Shown: positions 42,874 to 52,228 of the stretch, one piece after another
How positions within the stretch are numbered: position 1 is the stretch's first letter
Layout: each line of letters opens with the position of its first letter
Assembly: GCA_963837355.1 (NCBI GenBank)
Contig: CAWIMY010000007.1
Location: forward strand, 1,922,001 to 1,986,000
Reading direction: 5' to 3'
Length of the DNA: 64,000 bases
Origin: Aureispira sp963837355
Lineage (GTDB): Bacteria; Bacteroidota; Bacteroidia; Chitinophagales; Saprospiraceae
Position numbers and translations under genes: made by a program
Notes under the pieces: generated by a model
Told to the model about the DNA's origin: nothing
Databases searched by the model: none
Seen by the model: only the letters and a program-made list of their open reading frames with translations

Positions 42874-44082
42874 ATGCTGACACGCGTTACGTTAGAAAAC
42901 TTCTTTTCCTTTGGAAAGGCGACTACGATTGAGCTCAATCCTGGGGTTAATCTCCTGATTGGGATCAATGCTAGTGGGAAGTCTAATTTTTTGAAGGCGT
43001 TGGAATTGTTGAAGGTCATTGTAGTAGATGGAGATTTAGAAGATTTGGTCTGGAAGCAGTGGGGAGGACTAGATAAAGTGTTGAATACTACAGGGGGGAA
43101 TAAGGATTGGTTTAAGGTTTCTTATGAATTCAAAAGTAGTAAAGAATGGACAGTTCAATATGATGTGACTATAACCGCAGGACTTGAGAGTGGTGTTGGT
43201 ACGAATATTAAGCAAGCTCTGGAGAAGATGTATGTTTCTCATCCCCTTACGACAAAAGGTAAGCCTTATGAAATGACACATGCTCTCAGTGAAGGAGGTT
43301 ATATAAATGTTATAGGGAAGAATTTAAAAGGGGAAAGTTTAGAAAACCGCTTTCCTAGAAATCCTACGGAGCTTTTTGTTACTGGGCATAATTTGTTTTA
43401 TACTGATTGGTCAGAACTAGATAATAGTATTAATGAATATATAAATTACGGCTCTAATTCTTTTAGTTATAATGACTTTGATCTATCAAAGAACGGAGTT
43501 GTACGTCAAGCTAGCTCATTTGGTTTTGATAAACACTTGCTTCCCGACGGTTCTAATATTAGTACGATTATTAATCACATCAAGAACAATCATTCTTTAA
43601 GGTTTGACGAACTTGAAAAACTGCTGAAAAAAGTTAATCCACAGTTTAAGGAGGTAACTTTTAACGTATTTGGAGATATGATTTATTTGGGTTTGCGGGA
43701 GCATAATTTAGCTAAAACGATTCCTGCAAAGCATATTTCGGACGGTACGTTATATTATTTACTTTTATTAGCAATTTGCTGTAATCCCGATAGGGGGAGT
43801 GCCATAGCATTTGACGAACCAGAAGCAGGCTTGCATCCCGACATGATTCATTCCATTGCCAACGCAATAAAAAACGCCGCCGCAGACGGTACTCAACTCT
43901 TCATAGCGACCCATTCCCCCTTACTACTCAATGATTTTGACCTAGAAGATGTTATCATTTTTGAAAAAGACGAACATAACCAAACCTGCGTGAAATCAGG
44001 AGAGGATTTTGACAAGGCCAACCCTGATCATTTGGTAGGGCAATTGTGGTTAAATGGGGAGATAGGAGGGAAGCGGTGGTAA
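42874..44082 (+). CDS. AAA-family ATPase with SMC/OLD-like head, probable defence pair with the next gene
   Basis: 402 residues. The N terminus MLTRVTLENFFSFGKATTIE leads to Walker A GINASGKSN (30-38). The C-terminal half has Walker B GSAIAFDEPEAGLHPDMIH and the H-loop FIATHSPLLLNDF. The short middle lacks long coiled coils. This is the AAA_21-type ATPase head that recurs with TOPRIM or other nucleases in RloA-like, OLD-like and PARIS-like systems. The middle (about 43080-43780) is clearly more A/T-rich than the flanking sugar genes. It overlaps the next gene by 7 bp and interrupts a sugar-nucleotide operon, pointing to acquisition. Confidence 0.85.
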   Translation: MLTRVTLENFFSFGKATTIELNPGVNLLIGINASGKSNFLKALELLKVIVVDGDLEDLVWKQWGGLDKVLNTTGGNKDWFKVSYEFKSSKEWTVQYDVTITAGLESGVGTNIKQALEKMYVSHPLTTKGKPYEMTHALSEGGYINVIGKNLKGESLENRFPRNPTELFVTGHNLFYTDWSELDNSINEYINYGSNSFSYNDFDLSKNGVVRQASSFGFDKHLLPDGSNISTIINHIKNNHSLRFDELEKLLKKVNPQFKEVTFNVFGDMIYLGLREHNLAKTIPAKHISDGTLYYLLLLAICCNPDRGSAIAFDEPEAGLHPDMIHSIANAIKNAAADGTQLFIATHSPLLLNDFDLEDVIIFEKDEHNQTCVKSGEDFDKANPDHLVGQLWLNGEIGGKRW

Positions 44083-44723
44083 CAGTAGCGATTTTTATGG
44101 AGGGGGGAGAGCTGCCCCATGCGAATCAGCAAGCGATGACGTTCAATAACACGGCTCGTTTGCGACAAAGTATGTATCAGTTATTAGCGCAAGAATTCGA
44201 GCCTACAGAATTTGATTTACAGATAAGAATAGGTGGTGGAGAGAAGAATGCTAAGGAATTATTTTTAAAGGCCTTAACAAAAGACGAAGAAAGTATACTA
44301 CTGATTGACGTTTATGCCGATAAGACTAAAGCGGACAAATTGGAGCGTTTAGCAATTGAAGAACATCAAGCACAGGTATTCTTTATGGAACGCGAAATGG
44401 AAGCTTGGATTTTGTCGCAGTGTAGCTGTATCGAAGCTTGTGCAAACATAGAAGGGTGGACAAGAGAAAAGCCCGAACAAGCCATACAACAGGACAGTGG
44501 TCTAGCAGGCAAGAGCATTCCTGCAATTCCTCAACCGACTAGAGTATTAAGAACAATATTAGGACGTTATTACAGTACCATTAACAAGAAAAAGAAAAAA
44601 GGAAAGCAGAAATACGGCAAGCTAAAACATGCGCCAACCATGCTAGAATACCTCAACCTAACCCAATTACAACAAGACTTCACCGACGTAGACCGCTTAG
44701 TGGCCTACTTGAAAAACAACTAA
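44076..44723 (+). CDS. TOPRIM-like (DUF4276-type) partner of the ATPase
   Basis: 215 residues with GTG start at 44076, chosen because it overlaps the ATPase stop and is preceded at 44062-44069 by a purine-rich TAGGAGGG, an unusual Shine-Dalgarno for this genome. The order of strands and acidic residues suggests a TOPRIM-like nuclease fold: VTVAIFMEGGE (catalytic-type Glu), ESILLIDVYADKTKA (DxxxD) and FFMEREMEAWILSQC. The C terminus has Lys-rich KKKKKGKQKYGKLKHAP. Such proteins accompany AAA ATPases in abortive-infection modules. The family label DUF4276 is my reading and needs a profile search. Confidence 0.65.
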   Translation: MVTVAIFMEGGELPHANQQAMTFNNTARLRQSMYQLLAQEFEPTEFDLQIRIGGGEKNAKELFLKALTKDEESILLIDVYADKTKADKLERLAIEEHQAQVFFMEREMEAWILSQCSCIEACANIEGWTREKPEQAIQQDSGLAGKSIPAIPQPTRVLRTILGRYYSTINKKKKKGKQKYGKLKHAPTMLEYLNLTQLQQDFTDVDRLVAYLKNN

Positions 44724-44789
44724 GGAGTTGCCCACGCAACTTTCATAACCAAGGGAGAAACCCCGACCAATCGGGATCAAAAACAAGAC

Positions 44790-45755
44790 ATGAAACGAGT
44801 ATTAATAACAGGAGCAGCTGGATTTTTAGGATCGCATTTGTGCGAGCGCTTTATTGCCGAGGGCTACTATGTCATTGGCATGGATAACTTGATTACGGGC
44901 GATATGAACAACATTGCGCATTTGTATAAATTGGAGCAATTTGAGTTTTATCACCACGATGTGAGCAACTATGTGCATGTACCAGGCGAGTTGGACTATA
45001 TTTTGCACTTTGCCTCTCCTGCCAGCCCGATTGATTACTTGCGCATTCCTATTCAGACCTTAAAAGTAGGCTCCTTGGGGACGCACAATTTGTTAGGGTT
45101 AGCGAAAGCGAAAAATGCCCGTATTTTGGTGGCATCGACCTCGGAAGTATACGGTGATCCGTTGGTGCATCCACAAACGGAGGATTACTGGGGAAATGTA
45201 AATCCAATTGGACCGCGTGGGGTGTATGATGAAGCCAAGCGCTTTCAGGAAGCCATTACCATGGCTTACCACACGTACCACGGCTTAGAAACACGTATTG
45301 TACGTATATTTAACACCTATGGGCCGCGTATGCGCGTGGATGATGGCCGTGTATTGCCTGCCTTTTTCTCGCAAGCGATTCAAGGCAAGGAATTAACGAT
45401 TTTTGGCGATGGCTCACAAACGCGTTCGTTCTGTTATGTAGACGACTTGGTAGAAGGTATTTACCGCTTGTTATTAAGTGATTGTTCGATGCCTGTCAAT
45501 GTGGGCAATCCTGATGAAGTGACGATTGGTGAATTTGCTGAGGAAGTCATTGAATTGGTGGGAAATGGAAGCCTTTCTTACCATCCCTTACCTGTCAACG
45601 ATCCAAAGCGCCGCCGCCCTGATATTAGCAAGGCCAAGGAAGTCTTGGATTGGGAACCAAAAGTCTCTCGGGCAGAGGGCATCCGCCGAACCTATGAGTA
45701 TTTCAAAACGGTTGTTCCTGCGGCAGAAAAAAATACCGTTCCCAAAGGGAGTTAA
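44790..45755 (+). CDS. UDP-glucuronate decarboxylase (UDP-xylose synthase)
   Basis: 321-residue extended SDR enzyme. NAD site RVLITGAAGFLGSHLCERF, substrate loop LHFASPASPIDYLRIP, active site STSEVYGDP with the YDEAKR (YxxxK) pair, and the decarboxylase-typical NPIGPRGVYDEAKRF and RIFNTYGPRMRVDDGRV. It converts UDP-glucuronate from Ugd into UDP-xylose for surface polysaccharide. Co-directional with rmlB 58 bp downstream. Confidence 0.93.
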   Translation: MKRVLITGAAGFLGSHLCERFIAEGYYVIGMDNLITGDMNNIAHLYKLEQFEFYHHDVSNYVHVPGELDYILHFASPASPIDYLRIPIQTLKVGSLGTHNLLGLAKAKNARILVASTSEVYGDPLVHPQTEDYWGNVNPIGPRGVYDEAKRFQEAITMAYHTYHGLETRIVRIFNTYGPRMRVDDGRVLPAFFSQAIQGKELTIFGDGSQTRSFCYVDDLVEGIYRLLLSDCSMPVNVGNPDEVTIGEFAEEVIELVGNGSLSYHPLPVNDPKRRRPDISKAKEVLDWEPKVSRAEGIRRTYEYFKTVVPAAEKNTVPKGS

Positions 45756-45813
45756 CTACCTATTAGAAGTATTATACGTCAACCATAAATAGACCATTAC
45801 AAGAGAATAAATA

Positions 45814-46872
45814 ATGATAAAAGGAAAAGTTTTAGTGACTGGTGGAGCTGGATTTATTGGCTCGCATGTCGTGCGCTTATTGGTGCAGCAATACCCTGAT
45901 TTGAACGTTGTTAACTTAGATAAATTGACCTACGCAGGCAATTTGGAAAACCTTCAAGACGTGGAAGATGCGTCTAATTATCAATTTGTGAAGGGCGATA
46001 TTGTTGACCAAGCTTTTATCGAACAATTGTTTGATGAGCACGACTTTGATGGCGTTATTCATTTAGCGGCAGAGTCACACGTAGATCGTTCTATTACCAA
46101 TCCTTTAGAATTTGTAGAAACGAATATTATTGGAACGGTCAATTTGCTCAATGCTGCTCGTCGGGTTTGGAAGGGGCAGTACGAAGGCAAGCGTTTTTAT
46201 CATGTGTCTACGGATGAAGTCTATGGCACCTTGGGCGAAACGGGACTCTTTACCGAAGAAACGGCCTATGATCCTCGGTCGCCTTACTCGGCTTCCAAAG
46301 CAAGTTCGGATCACTTGGTGCGTGCTTATTACCACACCTATGATTTGCCCGTTGTCATTTCTAATTGCTCCAACAACTACGGCGCGAATCAATTTCCAGA
46401 AAAGTTGATCCCCTTGTGCATCCACAACATAAAGGAAGGCAAGGATTTGCCTATTTATGGAGATGGTAAGTACACCCGCGATTGGTTGTGGGTAAATGAC
46501 CATGCACGTGCTATTGAAGTGATTTATCGAGAAGGGGGTATTGGCGAAACGTATAATATTGGTGGACACAATGAATGGAAGAACATCGACTTGGTAGAAT
46601 TGCTTTGTGACCTCATGGATGAGGAATTAGGGCAGCCGTTGGGGCAATCCAAGCAATTGATTACCTTTGTCAAAGATCGACAAGGGCACGACCGTCGTTA
46701 TGCGATTGATGCGCAGAAAATTGCGGATGAATTGGATTGGAAACCCTCCGTAGATTTTAAGGAGGGCTTGCGCCATACCGTTCGCTGGTATTTGCAGAAC
46801 GAAACGTGGTTAACTAATGTAACTTCTGGCACTTATCAAAGTTATTATAAAAAGCAATACGAAACGACATAA
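45814..46872 (+). CDS. rmlB: dTDP-glucose 4,6-dehydratase
   Basis: 352-residue extended SDR enzyme. VLVTGGAGFIGSHVVRLL, then VNLDKLTYAGNLENL, HLAAESHVDRSI, the active-site stretch HVSTDEVYGTLGE and YSASKASSDHLVRAY, and NCSNNYGANQFPEKLIPL. These are specific to RmlB. It makes dTDP-4-keto-6-deoxyglucose, precursor of rhamnose and other deoxysugars; the later rml genes are not in the window. Confidence 0.95.
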   Translation: MIKGKVLVTGGAGFIGSHVVRLLVQQYPDLNVVNLDKLTYAGNLENLQDVEDASNYQFVKGDIVDQAFIEQLFDEHDFDGVIHLAAESHVDRSITNPLEFVETNIIGTVNLLNAARRVWKGQYEGKRFYHVSTDEVYGTLGETGLFTEETAYDPRSPYSASKASSDHLVRAYYHTYDLPVVISNCSNNYGANQFPEKLIPLCIHNIKEGKDLPIYGDGKYTRDWLWVNDHARAIEVIYREGGIGETYNIGGHNEWKNIDLVELLCDLMDEELGQPLGQSKQLITFVKDRQGHDRRYAIDAQKIADELDWKPSVDFKEGLRHTVRWYLQNETWLTNVTSGTYQSYYKKQYETT

Positions 46873-46919
46873 ATACTCCTTACTTCCCCTAGCGATGTCG
46901 CTTTTAAACTAATAAGATC

Positions 46920-49406
46920 ATGAAAATAGGTTTTTTATCTACATTGTGGTTGGCTTTATTGAGCCTTTTGTTGGCCTTGCCTAGTAGGGCGCAAGAAGCC
47001 CCCAGTACTGCGCCAGCAGAGCCTGCCACTGTTCCCATTGCTCCTGTCCTTGATCCTGCGGTACAACAAGCTTTGGACAAACGGAATAATTCTACTCCAG
47101 TAGAGGAATCGCCCAAGAATGGGAATGCTAATTCAGAGGAAGAAGATAGTGAAAACGATAAAAAAGAAATAAAAAAGAAGCAAGAGGAAGAGGAGAAAAT
47201 TAAGTTTGATTTGCGCCAATCGGCACTGCCTGAGGCAAAAATTTGGGGACAGAATTACTTCCGAGATCAAACAATTACCATATTTAGAGGCTCAAGAGAC
47301 ATCAAAGCTATTGATAGTTATCTATTGGGAATTGGGGATGAATTAGCAATTACAGTTTGGGGGGCAGCGGCTTATAGTGCTAATGTATCCATCAATGAAG
47401 AAGGGTTTATTGATTTGACAAATCCAGGTCGCGGGATTGATATTCCCCGCTTGTACATCAAAGAAATGCGGTTTGCAGAAGCCAAGCAAGCTATTATTGA
47501 TCGTTTGCGTAGACACATGGATATTCAGCGTTCGCAAGTTTCTATTGAGTTGAATTATTCCCGTAGTCTGACAGTCAACATTACAGGAGAGGTCTTTAAC
47601 CCTGGCTCTTATACCATTCCAGCGGTCAATACCGCCTTTAATGCCTTGGTGGCTTCGGGGGGGCCTTCTCAAATAGGAAGTGTGCGCTTGATCAAAGTGG
47701 TGTCGCCCAATCGAGAAACCCGTAACTTAGATGTGTATGAATTTATTAACAATCCCAATGTAGCCAATGAGTTTTTTCTGATCAACAACGATTATTTATT
47801 TGTCCCCTTGGCCGAACGAGTGGTGGAAATAACAGGAGCTATTGAACGGCCTTATTTCTACGAGTTGATTGATGGCGAAAATTTAATTGATTTGATTGCT
47901 TATGCTGGTGGTTTGCGCGCGGATGCCTACCGCCGAAACATCCAAATCATTCGTTATGAGAATGATGAAGAAAAACTAATTGATGTCAATTTAACGGCGG
48001 TATTGGATCGCTCAGCCAATTTTAAACTGCAAGATGGGGATCGCATCAACATCAATCCTATCAAGCAGGCTTTTGCCAATTATATTACGGTATCAGGAGC
48101 TGTCAAGTTGCCTGGAACATATGAGTTGGAGCCCAATACAAGAGTTAGCGATGTGCTCTCCAAGTCAGGTATTGTGTTGTCCGCAGTCATGAAGCGGATT
48201 TACATTAAGCGCTTGCGCAAAGATTTATCCTTGGAGTATATTCCCATAAATATTGACCAAATACTAGACAACACGGACTCTCCTGACAATATTGTATTGA
48301 TGCCATTTGATGAAATCGAAGTAAAATACAAGTCGGATTTTATTGATAAATATGATGTGAGGATATATGGATCGGTACGAAAAACAGGTGCGTTTGAATT
48401 TAGTGATAATTTGACGTTAGCAGACGTATTGTATATGGCGAATGGTATCAAGCGAGAGGCTTCTAATAGCTATATTGAAATTTCTCGTCTAGTCTTAGAT
48501 GCCGACAGCAACAGCACAAGAATTACGTTTAAACGCCTACCTATTGCTAGTATCGCTGACAGTTTAGACGTAGTGGGAGCTGATAAATTTGTCTTACGCC
48601 CTTACGATCAAATCTTTGTCCGCCGCTCTAAAGAATTTGTCGCCCCTCAAAATATCAAAATTAGAGGAGAAATTATTTGGCCAGGTATTTATACGATGGC
48701 TGATGACAAAGAACGGGTGATGGATTTAATTGACCGCGCAGGAGGCTGGACTGAAATTGCTTTTCTGAAAGGGGCTAAACTTATGCGTCAAGGCGAGGGT
48801 TTAGTGTTGTTAGATTTAGAAATACTAAAAAAGGAAGGCCGCAATTCTCGGTACAATTATGTTTTACGGGGAGGCGACGAAATTATTATCCCCAAACTCA
48901 AAGATTTAGTTTCTATCGCAGGTTATGTTAACCACCCTGCCATTAAAGAAAAATTAGAAATTAACAACCGACGATTGGATTTAGATTTGGAGCGCTTAAC
49001 AACGGAATTTGCTAAAAAAGAACTGTTGTTTGAACAATTCAAAGAACAAATAGAGAACCCTCTAAAAGTCAACATTCCTTTCCACAAGTCCAAACGAGCT
49101 AATTTTTACATCAAAGAATACGGGGCAGGCATTGACCGAAAACTAGGGGGGCGCCAGCGTCTGGTCTATGTACGCTATGCCAATGGAATGGTCAAAAAAA
49201 CGCGGCACTTTCTATTTTTCAAGGTTTTTCCAAAAGTAGAGAAAGGGGCAATGGTATATGTGGGAGCCAAAGAGAAGAAAACAAAGCAACCTAATAGAAA
49301 TCCTGTTGATTGGTATAAAGTAGTCACGGACACGATGGCATTAGCGGTCTCTGGGTTATCTCTTTATGTATTAGTACAAGCGGTGACCCGCAACCAAAAT
49401 CCTTAA
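46920..49406 (+). CDS. Polysaccharide export outer-membrane protein (Wza-like) with SLBB domains
   Basis: 828 residues. Signal peptide ends at PSRAQ (about residue 25), then a Pro/Ala and a Glu/Lys-rich linker. The Poly_export domain is near 135-220 (YLLGIGDELAITVWGAA). Several SLBB units follow, each beginning like VNITGEVFNPGSYTIPA, ITVSGAVKLPGTYELEP, IRIYGSVRKTGAFEF and IKIRGEIIWPGIYTMAD. A single TM helix near the C terminus (VTDTMALAVSGLSLYVLV) is at the position known for long Wza relatives. It forms the outer-membrane channel for the polysaccharide. The Wzz-like gene starts 2 bp after it. Confidence 0.92.
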   Translation: MKIGFLSTLWLALLSLLLALPSRAQEAPSTAPAEPATVPIAPVLDPAVQQALDKRNNSTPVEESPKNGNANSEEEDSENDKKEIKKKQEEEEKIKFDLRQSALPEAKIWGQNYFRDQTITIFRGSRDIKAIDSYLLGIGDELAITVWGAAAYSANVSINEEGFIDLTNPGRGIDIPRLYIKEMRFAEAKQAIIDRLRRHMDIQRSQVSIELNYSRSLTVNITGEVFNPGSYTIPAVNTAFNALVASGGPSQIGSVRLIKVVSPNRETRNLDVYEFINNPNVANEFFLINNDYLFVPLAERVVEITGAIERPYFYELIDGENLIDLIAYAGGLRADAYRRNIQIIRYENDEEKLIDVNLTAVLDRSANFKLQDGDRININPIKQAFANYITVSGAVKLPGTYELEPNTRVSDVLSKSGIVLSAVMKRIYIKRLRKDLSLEYIPINIDQILDNTDSPDNIVLMPFDEIEVKYKSDFIDKYDVRIYGSVRKTGAFEFSDNLTLADVLYMANGIKREASNSYIEISRLVLDADSNSTRITFKRLPIASIADSLDVVGADKFVLRPYDQIFVRRSKEFVAPQNIKIRGEIIWPGIYTMADDKERVMDLIDRAGGWTEIAFLKGAKLMRQGEGLVLLDLEILKKEGRNSRYNYVLRGGDEIIIPKLKDLVSIAGYVNHPAIKEKLEINNRRLDLDLERLTTEFAKKELLFEQFKEQIENPLKVNIPFHKSKRANFYIKEYGAGIDRKLGGRQRLVYVRYANGMVKKTRHFLFFKVFPKVEKGAMVYVGAKEKKTKQPNRNPVDWYKVVTDTMALAVSGLSLYVLVQAVTRNQNP

Positions 49407-49408
49407 CA

Positions 49409-50533
49409 ATGGCAAACGAGACAGAGCAGCAGCAATCCGTAGCGGTAGAAACGTCGTTTGACATGACCGTCATTTTAGGAATTGTAAAAGAGTACACCAT
49501 AGAACTCTTAAAATTCTCCTGGCTAATTGCCATTTGTGCGTTTTTATTGGGAACATATATGCGCAACCGAAAAATGGAATCTCCAACGACTTATACGGCT
49601 CCTTTTTCGTTTACGATGAATAAAGTATCGACGGAAAAACAGCAAAATATTGCCAGCTTGTTTGGCAGTGCTGGTAGTGCCACGGGTTCTACGATTACGT
49701 TTAAGCGTTTAAAAGAATTGGTAGTCACTCGACAAATAATGTTGCGGGTGCTTTTTGATACCATTTCGCTCAAACACCAAGAACCCGTCGTAGAGGATTT
49801 ACTCATCAATCATTACTTAAACTTATTTTACTACCAAGAACCTCTCGAAGGGGAGACTGCAAAAAAACGGTTCTACTTTGAATCAGATTCTATTGATCCC
49901 TATGACCGACAAGCCAACTATTTACTCAAATATGTACATGGTCTCCTTGTCCGCAACCATTTGATATTAGAGCCTACTCCAGGCGGCTTGATGCACATGA
50001 AAGCCATCTCTACCTCCGAAGATTTTTCTTATGAACTGGTGCATGCGATGTATCGGGCTTTGGAGCGATTTTATAGTAACGAGACGATGGAACGCAAAGG
50101 CCGTTTTTTAGAAATGGCAGAAGAGCGTGTCAATCAACTGAGGCGACAATTGAATGGAGCAGAGGCGGGTTATATTACTTATGTCAATACACATTCGGCA
50201 GAATCGGCAGGGCGGAACAACACGCTCATAGAAACACAGTTTTTGTCCACAGACCTGAAGCGCGCTACTCAGTCTTATTTTAAAGCAGTAGAGTCGCGCG
50301 ACGCTGCTCAAGTGGCTTATGCGGAGCAGTTGGAAACGCCTTCTATTATGGCAATTGATCCACCGTTATATCCCTTGCCAAAAGTAAAGCCTAGCCCATT
50401 CATACACATGGTGGCGGGTGCTTTTTTAGGGGCTTTCTTAGCCTTTTTATTAATTGTAGGACAGAAGTTTTTGCGGGATTATTTGCGCAATAGAAAAGCA
50501 GCGAAAGCTGCTGAAGACAACTTAGATGCTTAA
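49409..50533 (+). CDS. Wzz-like chain-length determinant protein
   Basis: 374 residues. TM1 near 30-50 (LLKFSWLIAICAFLLGTYM), a large periplasmic part with helical stretches (RFLEMAEERVNQLRRQLNG), and TM2 near 332-352 (HMVAGAFLGAFLAFLLIVG) before a short Lys-rich cytoplasmic tail. A Pro-rich motif YPLPKVKPSPF precedes TM2, as in Wzz co-polymerases. No tyrosine-kinase domain is fused. It is translationally coupled to the Wza-like gene and sets the length of the exported polymer. Confidence 0.8.
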   Translation: MANETEQQQSVAVETSFDMTVILGIVKEYTIELLKFSWLIAICAFLLGTYMRNRKMESPTTYTAPFSFTMNKVSTEKQQNIASLFGSAGSATGSTITFKRLKELVVTRQIMLRVLFDTISLKHQEPVVEDLLINHYLNLFYYQEPLEGETAKKRFYFESDSIDPYDRQANYLLKYVHGLLVRNHLILEPTPGGLMHMKAISTSEDFSYELVHAMYRALERFYSNETMERKGRFLEMAEERVNQLRRQLNGAEAGYITYVNTHSAESAGRNNTLIETQFLSTDLKRATQSYFKAVESRDAAQVAYAEQLETPSIMAIDPPLYPLPKVKPSPFIHMVAGAFLGAFLAFLLIVGQKFLRDYLRNRKAAKAAEDNLDA

Positions 50534-50569
50534 CAGGTGTTTTTTCCACTTTCGTAAATAATATCAATT

Positions 50570-51397
50570 ATGTTTAACATAGATGCTTCTAAGATTTGGA
50601 CTGATTTTGGGGCGATGGTGGTGGGCTATACTCCCAAGATCCTGTTGGCCTTTATCATTTTTTACTTTGGATTCAAATTGATTGACAAAGGAATGTTGCT
50701 GTTGGAAAAGGTAATGCGGCACAATAGTTTTGACGAAGATTTGCGGCCTTTCATAATTACTTTGTTAGGCTTGCTGCTCAAGTTAGTGGTGGCCATTAGT
50801 GCTGTCGATTTATTGGGCATCAAAACCACTTCTTTTGTGGCAATGTTGGCGGCGGCTAGTTTTGCCGTAGGTTTAGCCTTACAGGGGTCGTTGAGTAACT
50901 TTGCTAGTGGTATTTTAATTTTATTTTTTAAGCCCTTTCGTACAGGCGATATGATTAGTATTGGAGACAATATTGGTGTGGTTCAAGAGATTCAGATTTT
51001 TAACACTATTCTCAAAACTATACATCGCCGTCTGATTGTAATCCCCAATTCTATCTTAACCAGTGAAGTGGTAGAGAACATTACTGGTGCGGGAGTTATT
51101 CGGGTGGATTTATCATTTGGCATTAGCTATAATGATGATATTGATAAGGCAAGGGAGGTTGTTTGGGGAGTGATAAAAGGTTGTCCTTTTTTGGTCAATG
51201 AAGAAGGGCAGGAGCATCAAATTTTAGTGGAAAAGCTCAATAATAGTTCGGTGGATTTGGCCGTTTGGGTCTGGACGCAGGGCGTGGATTATTGGGATAC
51301 GTTTTACTTTATGCAAGAGTATGTCAAAAAAGCCTTTGACAAGGAAAACATTACCATTCCTTATCCACAAATGGATGTACACATGAAACCTTCTTAA
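50570..51397 (+). CDS. Small-conductance mechanosensitive channel (MscS family)
   Basis: 275 residues. Three TM segments at about 15-105, with the pore helix TM3 in FVAMLAAASFAVGLALQGSL and SNFASGILILFFKPF, the canonical MscS signature. Beta domain RTGDMISIGDNIGVVQEI, then IPNSILTSEVVENITG and the alpha-beta C terminus. It releases osmolytes on hypo-osmotic shock. It follows the Wzz-like gene by 36 bp. Confidence 0.93.
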   Translation: MFNIDASKIWTDFGAMVVGYTPKILLAFIIFYFGFKLIDKGMLLLEKVMRHNSFDEDLRPFIITLLGLLLKLVVAISAVDLLGIKTTSFVAMLAAASFAVGLALQGSLSNFASGILILFFKPFRTGDMISIGDNIGVVQEIQIFNTILKTIHRRLIVIPNSILTSEVVENITGAGVIRVDLSFGISYNDDIDKAREVVWGVIKGCPFLVNEEGQEHQILVEKLNNSSVDLAVWVWTQGVDYWDTFYFMQEYVKKAFDKENITIPYPQMDVHMKPS

Positions 51398-51535
51398 TAG
51401 AAGCACTTCTATGGCTCAAAATTGGGCGGTAAATGCTTTATACCGTCTAACGCCCTCTAGATTTATACTTTATTTGCTAGCTTTGCAAGCTTATTAACAA
51501 TTGCTAACTAACATCCATAGGCTCCACCATTATTT

Positions 51536-52228
51536 ATGCAAGTATTTTTTGAACATTTAGCTAGTTATTTTTACCAACTTAGAGATTTAATTCACCCTCT
51601 TAGTTTTGTTATTGACCTCATCGTTTGTACCCTTTTATCACTAGGAGTAGCCTCCTTTTATGTTCGTTACGGCAATGCGGTATCGAATCGTGCGCGCTTT
51701 GCGGCGAATTTTGTGCCTTTGGCGTTGACTACGATGTCTATTATGGTGATTGTAAAACCCTCGGTGGCTCTCTCTTTGGGGTTGGTTGGGGCGTTGTCGA
51801 TTGTGCGTTTTCGCGCCGCAATCAAAGATCCTGAAGAATTGACTTATCTGTTTTTAACGATTGCTATTGGATTGGCAACAGGAGCCGACCAGCCGTTGAT
51901 TGCGATTATTGTGGTGTCCTTTATCTTGTTGTTTTTATACCTGAGTAAACGTATTGCCAACGACAGCGCCTTCAAAAAGGAAGATCGTTTTTATGTCAAT
52001 GTAACAACAGACTTGTCTAGTATTCTACCCATCAACGAGGCGCTCAAAGCCTCGTTCAGGGAGGTCGAGTTAAAGCGCTTAGATACCTTGCCCAACAAAG
52101 GGTTAGATTTGAGTTTTATTTGTAAAATGGCCTCTATTGAACAAGTACAAGCTGCCAAAGATGCGGTAACGGCGCTGTCTGATCGAACGGAGGTGTCTAT
52201 TATTGACCAACCTGATTTGATTATATAA
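51536..52228 (+). CDS. DUF4956 membrane protein
   Basis: 230 residues. About four N-terminal TM helices (FVIDLIVCTLLSLGVASFYV, then LALTTMSIMVIVKPSVALSL), the family-typical GLVGALSIVRFRAAIKDPEE and FLTIAIGLATGADQ, then a soluble ACT-like C-terminal domain of about 80 residues. DUF4956 genes are commonly paired with VTC-domain polyphosphate polymerases, as here. The stop and next start overlap by one base (TAATG). Confidence 0.88.
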   Translation: MQVFFEHLASYFYQLRDLIHPLSFVIDLIVCTLLSLGVASFYVRYGNAVSNRARFAANFVPLALTTMSIMVIVKPSVALSLGLVGALSIVRFRAAIKDPEELTYLFLTIAIGLATGADQPLIAIIVVSFILLFLYLSKRIANDSAFKKEDRFYVNVTTDLSSILPINEALKASFREVELKRLDTLPNKGLDLSFICKMASIEQVQAAKDAVTALSDRTEVSIIDQPDLII

